From Aliiroseovarius sp. M344 (GTDB lineage Bacteria > Pseudomonadota > Alphaproteobacteria > Rhodobacterales > Rhodobacteraceae): DNA of 64,000 nt. Below, in pieces: positions 56,202 to 64,000 of the stretch. Position 1 is the stretch's first letter. Each line of letters starts with the position of its first letter. Made by a program: the position numbers and the translations under genes. The notes beneath the pieces were generated by a model. It was not told the DNA's origin and did no database searches. It saw nothing but the letters and a program-made list of their open reading frames with translations. Location: NCBI RefSeq assembly GCF_025140835.1, contig NZ_CP081153.1:2480001-2544000 (forward strand), in the 5' to 3' direction.

Positions 56202-57215
56202 ATGCCATCCATCACTGAACCGAAACTCATTTCGGGCAATGCAAATCGGCCCCTTGCCGAAGCGATTGCCAAACGCATGTCAATGCATCGCGGATCCGCA
56301 GTCGGATTGGTCGACGCCCGCGTTGAACGTTTCAACGATGGCGAGATTTTCGTCGAAGTCTACGAAAACGTGCGCGGCGAGGATATGTTTATCATCCAGC
56401 CGACCTCGAACCCTGCCAATGACAACCTGATGGAGCTTTTGATCATCGCCGACACGCTGCGCCGGTCGTCAGCGTCGCGCGTGACCGCCGTGATCCCCTA
56501 TTTTGGCTATGCCCGTCAGGACCGCCGCACCAAGGCGCGCACACCGATTTCTGCCAAGCTGGTTGCCAATATGATTGCGGGCTCCAGCATAGAGCGGGTT
56601 TTGACCATGGACCTGCACGCTGCGCAGATCCAAGGCTTCTTCGACATCCCGGTCGATAACCTGTATGCCAGCCCGATTTTCGCATTGGACGTCAAACACC
56701 ACTTCAAGGATTGCCTGGACGAGGTCATGGTGATCTCGCCAGATGTGGGCGGCGTGGCCCGCGCACGCGAACTTGCAAAACGTATCAACGCCCCGCTTGC
56801 GATCGTCGACAAACGCCGCGAAAAAGCCGGTGAGGTCGCTGAAATGACCGTGATCGGTAATGTCGAAGGCAAACGCTGCATCATCATCGACGACATTTGC
56901 GACACAGCTGGAACGCTGTGTAAAGCTGCCGAAGTGCTGATGGAAAACGGTGCGCAAGAAGTGCACTCCTACATCACCCACGGCGTCATGTCGGGCCCCG
57001 CTGTCGAGCGTGTGTCCAAATCGGTGATGAAATCACTGGTGATCACCGATTCAATCCAGCCGACCGACGCCGTGAAAAATGCGCCCAACATTCGCATCGT
57101 GCCGACAGCTCCGATGTTTGCACAGGCAATCCTGAACATCTGGGGGGGCACATCCGTGTCCTCATTGTTTGATCACGACACCTTGGGTCCGCTTTACGAA
57201 GGCATGTATTGGTAA
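56202..57215 (+). CDS. prs: Ribose-phosphate pyrophosphokinase
   Basis: This enzyme makes PRPP from ribose-5-phosphate and ATP for nucleotide, His and Trp synthesis. It has 337 residues. The ATP loop and [10 protein letters not shown] near 43-53 begin the N-terminal phosphoribosyltransferase fold. [10 protein letters not shown] near 104-114 is the flexible loop. The PRPP motif is in [14 protein letters not shown] near 226-239. The frame is longer upstream, but [12 protein letters not shown] at 56202 is the expected start. A poor hairpin terminator follows. Confidence 0.95.
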   Translation: MPSITEPKLISGNANRPLAEAIAKRMSMHRGSAVGLVDARVERFNDGEIFVEVYENVRGEDMFIIQPTSNPANDNLMELLIIADTLRRSSASRVTAVIPYFGYARQDRRTKARTPISAKLVANMIAGSSIERVLTMDLHAAQIQGFFDIPVDNLYASPIFALDVKHHFKDCLDEVMVISPDVGGVARARELAKRINAPLAIVDKRREKAGEVAEMTVIGNVEGKRCIIIDDICDTAGTLCKAAEVLMENGAQEVHSYITHGVMSGPAVERVSKSVMKSLVITDSIQPTDAVKNAPNIRIVPTAPMFAQAILNIWGGTSVSSLFDHDTLGPLYEGMYW

Positions 57216-57239
57216 CTGCCAATCAGCAACTGGCACAAC

Positions 57240-57272
57240 AAAAGGCCGCGCACTTGCGGGGTCTTTTTTTTT
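57240..57272 (+). terminator. Possible terminator after prs
   Basis: An imperfect stem AAAGGCCGC/GCGGGGTCTTT with mismatches is followed by nine T. It lies 25 bp downstream of the prs stop. Confidence 0.55.
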
Positions 57273-57283
57273 AAGACAGACGC

Positions 57284-57631
57284 CTAAACGTCCCAGTCTT
57301 CATCGCCGGGGACCTCGCCGATAGCGGTCCAGTCCACGCGTACCCGCGCAACGCGCGTGTCACCCCATGTGCGAAATACGATCTGAAAGCCGGTTTCGGT
57401 TATGGCGTCCGCAGAAATGTCGGCGCGCGCATTGGTGCGTTTATCAAGATCCCACATCGATACGCTGACATGCACAACTGGCGGAGTCAGAAATTGCTCC
57501 GAAAACTCGACCAGCGTTTCAAGCTTGCGCGGGCCGTTGCCGGTCCACATCTCGCCGTCATCCTCGAAATCAGAGAACAGCACTTTGTTGCCCTGATCGA
57601 TTCCGACCAAGTGGCCTTTAATCCGTCGCAT
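57284..57631 (-). CDS. H-type lectin domain protein
   Basis: This 115-residue protein resembles H-type lectin domains, the beta-sandwich of snail agglutinin and discoidin. TPPVVHVSVSMWDLDKRTNARA near 50-70 and a C-terminal VRVDWTAIGE are typical. No signal peptide is present, so unlike eukaryotic lectins it is probably cytoplasmic. The frame continues 8 codons upstream to a TTG. I prefer the ATG at 57631 with GGGG about 8 nt upstream. It lies between prs and an MFS gene with no obvious partner. Carbohydrate binding is not proven for bacterial members. Confidence 0.78.
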   Translation of the reverse strand: MRRIKGHLVGIDQGNKVLFSDFEDDGEMWTGNGPRKLETLVEFSEQFLTPPVVHVSVSMWDLDKRTNARADISADAITETGFQIVFRTWGDTRVARVRVDWTAIGEVPGDEDWDV

Positions 57632-57699
57632 GCCGCCGGCCCCATTGAGACTCAATTCAGCATAGCAGACCCGAAACGTGGCCCGGTGACAACCCGCAC

Positions 57700-58914
57700 T
57701 TACCGTCCAAGTTTCAGGAATAACGGGAAAATCAGCAAGACAAGCCCTCCTGAAAACAAAAATGGAGCCCCGGGAAGATAGATTGAAGCCTCGGCATCAG
57801 CGAAGATTTGAAAGATCCACGTTACAACCATGGGCGCGATCACTGCTGCGACCGACCCAAGGCTGGCAATCACCCCCTGCAAAAGTCCCTGTCTGTCTTC
57901 GGCGACCATGTTGGCCATCATGGCCGTCATTGTGGGTGGTGCCATATCTGCAAGCGCTGCAATAAGGATGACAGCGAACATGACATATGCGCTGGCGGTC
58001 ACCCCAAAGATGAAGAGCGCGACAATGGCGCAAATCACCGAAAAGATCAGGGTGCGATACTCGCCCAATCGGGGGATCAAAAACCGCATGACGACGCCTT
58101 GCGTAAAGGCAACAGCGATGCCATAGGCCGCAAGCGTCAATCCAATCAACGCGGTGCTCCATCCAAAAACCTCGCGGGTCCAGAACGCCCAGAGCGTCGG
58201 ATAGACCATGTTCGCAAATTCGAACAGGAAGATCAGAAGCAGCGGCAACAATAGCCCCGGCAATTTGAACGCATCAAGGATCGAGCCAAAAGGGTTCAAA
58301 TCTCGGCGACGGAAGGCCCGTCGTTTTTCGGGTGCAAGGCTTTCCGGCAAAACAAATATCCCCAGCACCACGTTCATCCCTGCAAACGCGGCAGCGAGCC
58401 AAAACGGCGCGGTCAGGTGGAAGCTCGCCACAAAACCACCAATCGCAGGGCCCATCACAAAGCCGATACCGAATGTCGCCCCGATCAGTCCGAAATTGGC
58501 CGCACGATCCTCGGGTTTCGAAATGTCGGCCAGATAGGCCGTTGCCGTGATGTAGGTTGCCCCCGCAATCCCCGCGAGGATGCGCCCCAACAGCAACCAC
58601 CAAAAGGTCGTTGCCAAGGCCATGACAATGTAATCAATGGTCAATGCCACCAGCGCCAAAAGCAATACTGGCCGCCGCCCCAAACTGTCTGAGATACCAC
58701 CAATGATGGGGGCAAACAGAAACTGCATGGCCGCGTATGACGCCATCAGGATCCCGCCCCAGAACGCCCCATCAGCTGTGCTGATGGCCCCGACGCGCTG
58801 CATCAGGTCCGGCATAATCGGAAAAACGATCCCAATCCCCACGGCATCCAATAGGATGGTGGCCAGAATGAACCAGATCGCCGCGCGGTTGGATGTTTCA
58901 GGCTGCGAAGTCAT
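57700..58914 (-). CDS. MFS transporter (TetA-like, DHA1 family)
   Basis: This is a 404-residue proton-antiport exporter with about 12 helices. The family motif between helices 2 and 3, GGISDSLGRRPVLL, is near 64-78. Helix 4-5 has LLGRILAGIAGATY and helix 5 has GATFGIGFVMGPAIGGF, the drug-antiporter motif C. TetA-like proteins export tetracycline or other drugs, but the substrate here is not known. A longer frame exists upstream. MTSQPETS at 58914 is the chosen start. A terminator lies between it and the atp operon. Confidence 0.85.
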   Translation of the reverse strand: MTSQPETSNRAAIWFILATILLDAVGIGIVFPIMPDLMQRVGAISTADGAFWGGILMASYAAMQFLFAPIIGGISDSLGRRPVLLLALVALTIDYIVMALATTFWWLLLGRILAGIAGATYITATAYLADISKPEDRAANFGLIGATFGIGFVMGPAIGGFVASFHLTAPFWLAAAFAGMNVVLGIFVLPESLAPEKRRAFRRRDLNPFGSILDAFKLPGLLLPLLLIFLFEFANMVYPTLWAFWTREVFGWSTALIGLTLAAYGIAVAFTQGVVMRFLIPRLGEYRTLIFSVICAIVALFIFGVTASAYVMFAVILIAALADMAPPTMTAMMANMVAEDRQGLLQGVIASLGSVAAVIAPMVVTWIFQIFADAEASIYLPGAPFLFSGGLVLLIFPLFLKLGR

Positions 58915-58954
58915 GGGCTCATCTGTGCCGTGATTGCACGCTAAGCGCAAACGC

Positions 58955-58984
58955 AAAAAGCCCCGCCAGTTGGGCGGGGCTTTT
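58955..58984 (-). terminator. Rho-independent terminator of the atpHAGDC operon
   Basis: The stem AAAGCCCCGCC/GGCGGGGCTTT with a 6-nt loop is followed by a T-run on the minus strand. It lies 21 bp after the atpC stop. Confidence 0.93.
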
Positions 58985-59005
58985 GCAATCTCAAGAAACG
59001 CAGGG

Positions 59006-59416
59006 TCAGGCTTTTACTGACAGCCCCAGTTCGTTGGCCATCGCAGCGATGTCCACCGTGCGCTTTGCCAGTTCGTCCAGGTTCTCAGCAGTCGCATTTT
59101 CTGACGCAGCGGCGGCGTCAGACACGAACCCATCCAGTAACTCCTGCGTCATCTCAGACACCGGAACTGCGCGTTCGGCCAGAACCGACGTGCCGGTTGC
59201 GGTGACTTCAGCAAAGCCCCCGGTCACGGCAAATTCGGCATTGCCTTCTGGCGCTTCAACGCGAACGATACCGGGACGCAACGTCGTGATTGTCGGTGCG
59301 TGGTTCGGCATTGCTGTCATGTCACCATCCGTGCCCGGCAGTTGGACCGCCGTTGCCTGAAGCGAAGCCAGGCTTCGTTCGGGCGACACCAAGTCAAATT
59401 GCATCGTATCAGCCAT
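59006..59416 (-). CDS. atpC: ATP synthase F1 epsilon subunit
   Basis: This small subunit of the F1 central stalk couples rotation and can inhibit ATPase activity. It has 136 residues. The beta domain opens MADTMQFDLVSPERSLAS and contains GTDGDMTAMPNHAPT near 28-42 and the GFAEV segment near 70. The C-terminal helical domain is short. It lies 58 bp after atpD and is the last gene of the operon. Confidence 0.95.
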   Translation of the reverse strand: MADTMQFDLVSPERSLASLQATAVQLPGTDGDMTAMPNHAPTITTLRPGIVRVEAPEGNAEFAVTGGFAEVTATGTSVLAERAVPVSEMTQELLDGFVSDAAAASENATAENLDELAKRTVDIAAMANELGLSVKA

Positions 59417-59474
59417 TCAGGATCTCCTTCGAGGATGATCGGGGGTAGGTCGCCCTACCCCGTCCCGGTCCCAA

Positions 59475-60917
<1,443 letters not shown>

Positions 60918-61796
60918 TTAGAGCGCCTCGGCGCCCGAAATAATTTCGATAAGCTCGTTGGTGATCACTGCCTGACGTGAACGGTTATACTGAATGGTCA
61001 GTTTCTCGATCATTTCGCCAGCGTTGCGGGTCGCGTTGTCCATTGCGGCCATCCGCGCGCCCTGCTCAGAAGCAGCGTTTTCCAAAAGCGCCGAGAAGAC
61101 CTGAGTGGCCACGCCCGAGGGCAGCAGCGTTTCAAGAATGCCTTCTTCCGACGGTTCGTAATCATAGATCGTCGACGCTTCCGCACCTTCTTCCGGGGCA
61201 TCAAAGCTTGCCGGAATGACTTGCGTTGTTGTCGGGACCTGCGTGATTACGCTTTCGAACCTGTTGTAGAAGATCGTCGCCACATCAAACTCACCTTCGT
61301 TAAAGCGGTGAATAAGGTCGTTGGCAACAGCCTGAGCGTTTTCATAGCCGACATTGCGCACGCCCGACAAATCCACATGGTGAATCATATGGCTGCCGTA
61401 TTCGCGCTTCATCTGCTCGCGGCCTTTCTTGCCGACGGTCAGAATCTTCACCGTCTTGCCAGATGCCAGCAACTGTTCAGCCTTGGCGCGAGCCAGCTTG
61501 ACGATCGACGAGTTGAAGCCACCGCAAAGGCCGCGTTCGGCGGTCATGACCACAAGCAAGTGGACTTGATCGGAACCCGTACCGGCAAGCAGTTTGGGCG
61601 CGCTATCGCCCCCGCTTGAAGCGGCAGCCAGCCCACCCAGAACAGCATTGAACCGTTCTGCATATGGGCGACCTGCTTCGGCAGCTTCTTGTGCCCGCCG
61701 CAGTTTTGCGGCGGCCACCATCTGCATAGCCTTCGTGATCTTCCGAGTGTTCTTAACACTCTCGATCCGATTTTTGAGATCCTTAAGGTTGGGCAT
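60918..61796 (-). CDS. atpG: ATP synthase F1 gamma subunit
   Basis: This is the rotating shaft of F1, 292 residues. It begins [20 protein letters not shown] and has the coiled-coil ends expected at both termini. [13 protein letters not shown] near 80-92 and the C-terminal [15 protein letters not shown] are signatures. The middle 'foot' domain is of normal size. It lies 15 bp after atpA. Confidence 0.97.
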   Translation of the reverse strand: MPNLKDLKNRIESVKNTRKITKAMQMVAAAKLRRAQEAAEAGRPYAERFNAVLGGLAAASSGGDSAPKLLAGTGSDQVHLLVVMTAERGLCGGFNSSIVKLARAKAEQLLASGKTVKILTVGKKGREQMKREYGSHMIHHVDLSGVRNVGYENAQAVANDLIHRFNEGEFDVATIFYNRFESVITQVPTTTQVIPASFDAPEEGAEASTIYDYEPSEEGILETLLPSGVATQVFSALLENAASEQGARMAAMDNATRNAGEMIEKLTIQYNRSRQAVITNELIEIISGAEAL

Positions 61797-61810
61797 CGTT
61801 TCCGGCCCCC

Positions 61811-63348
<1,538 letters not shown>

Positions 63349-63349
<1 letters not shown>

Positions 63350-63909
63350 TATCCGACCTCTTTCATGGAATTCTGAAGTGCATTGAGCTTCGCGCGGATC
63401 GACGTATCAATCATGCGCGAGCCCACTTGGACGACAAGACCACCGATGAGTGTTTCATCGACGGACAGGTTGATGTTCACATCCTTACCAATAGTGGCTT
63501 TCAATGCCTTGGCAAGTTTGTCTTGTTGCGCCTTTGTCATGGACTTGGCAGCGGTCACCTTGGCGGTCACCTCGCCTTTGTCTTCAGCTATCAGCGCCTG
63601 CAGGGCAGCCACCAACTGAGGCATCACGAACAGGCGTCGCTTCTGGGCCATCAGCCCAAGCGTGTTCGCGATCATCGGCGATAGTTTCATTTGCTTGGCG
63701 ATTGCGTTGATTGACGCGCCCTGTTCGTTCCGGCTGTAAACCGGTGAACTGATCAGGTTGCGTAGATCTTCGCTTTCGGCGAGAGCAGCATCAAGGGCGG
63801 TAACATCCGCCTCCACTGCTTTCAGGTTCTTACCCTCTTTGGCCAGGTCAAAGACGGCAGTGGCATACCGCTGGGCAATGCCAGTTGAGATCGAGACTGG
63901 TTCGGACAC
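63349..63909 (-). CDS. atpH: ATP synthase F1 delta subunit
   Basis: This subunit joins F1 to the peripheral stalk. It has 186 residues, with an N-terminal helical bundle (about 1-110) and a C-terminal domain ending [19 protein letters not shown], the family signature. I choose the GTG at 63909, with GGAAGG 6 nt upstream, giving MSEPVSIS. The GTG two codons earlier has no usable spacing. It is first in atpHAGDC; the F0 genes are not adjacent, as is common in this group. Confidence 0.94.
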
Positions 63910-64000
63910 GTCCACCCTTCCGATGTCTTTAGCCCCTTTGTGATTTGCCTTTCGGCAAACCGGGGCGGCCTACAGATGCCGCATGTTCTCGCGTGTCATC
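63910..64000. other. Upstream region of the atp operon, cut by the window edge
   Basis: No coding sequence is visible in these 91 bp. A 6-bp stem TTTGCC/GGCAAA at 63944-63960 lies within it. The atp promoter probably lies here or just beyond the window, but I cannot place it. Confidence 0.4.

Noticed and set aside
57039..57046. GTGATCAC core inside prs
   Set aside because: Coding Val-Ile-Thr codons; no flanks and no pair.

Overview
The window looks like a chromosomal segment of a Roseobacter-group alphaproteobacterium (Rhodobacterales). The evidence is gene content and order: a TCA-cycle block with mcl2 and mesaconyl-CoA hydratase (mch) embedded in it, a ccoNOQP/ccoGHIS/fnrL/hemN block, a stand-alone F1 ATPase operon, a FYDLN-type acidic protein, and alphaproteobacterial regulatory sites (FNR boxes, CIRCE). 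Most genes are GC-rich and tightly packed. I see no insertion sequence, prophage, rRNA operon or CRISPR array.

Layout. 1-2483: phosphonate-type ABC transporter (phnDCE, phnE cut by the window edge). 2555-8000: gph, tRNA-Ala(GGC), the FYDLN protein, a YgjP-like metalloprotease, a GntR/FCD regulator, an Lrp-type regulator, a universal stress protein and an alanine/glycine:cation symporter. 8086-26077: central carbon block. On the minus strand are mdh, then sucC-(orphan)-sucD-sucA-sucB-(orphan)-MAPEG-lpd. On the plus strand are a TauE/SafE permease, mcl2-nnrU-DUF1737-mch of the ethylmalonyl-CoA pathway, and sdhCDAB. 26140-31252: DUF3052 protein, a YbbAP-like ABC system, divergent tesA, and a LuxR-type regulator. 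31260-42670: microaerobic respiration block: ccoSIHG, ccoPQON, a tandem Usp, fnrL and hemN, with five FNR-type boxes. 42683-58914: housekeeping and accessory genes, including a bactofilin-like membrane protein, groESL under CIRCE, Mn-dependent pyrophosphatase, ribF, prs, a threonine aldolase-like enzyme, an H-type lectin-domain protein and an MFS transporter. 59006-63909: atpHAGDC.

How the parts fit. The TCA genes, the ethylmalonyl-CoA genes, cbb3 oxidase and ATP synthase together make a carbon-to-energy segment. The strongest non-coding signal is a 12-bp palindrome, TTGTGATCACAA. It lies across the apparent -10 of the GntR gene (4707-4718) and occurs as pairs with the same 21-bp centre spacing upstream of sucC (17656-17688) and sdhC (22541-22573). 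I infer a local regulon in which this GntR protein controls itself and the two TCA operons. A second shared motif, T-TTAGCGC(A/T)A, recurs near the suc, sdh, mdh and phn promoters. Two base-composition-atypical orphan genes are inserted with start/stop overlaps into the suc operon.
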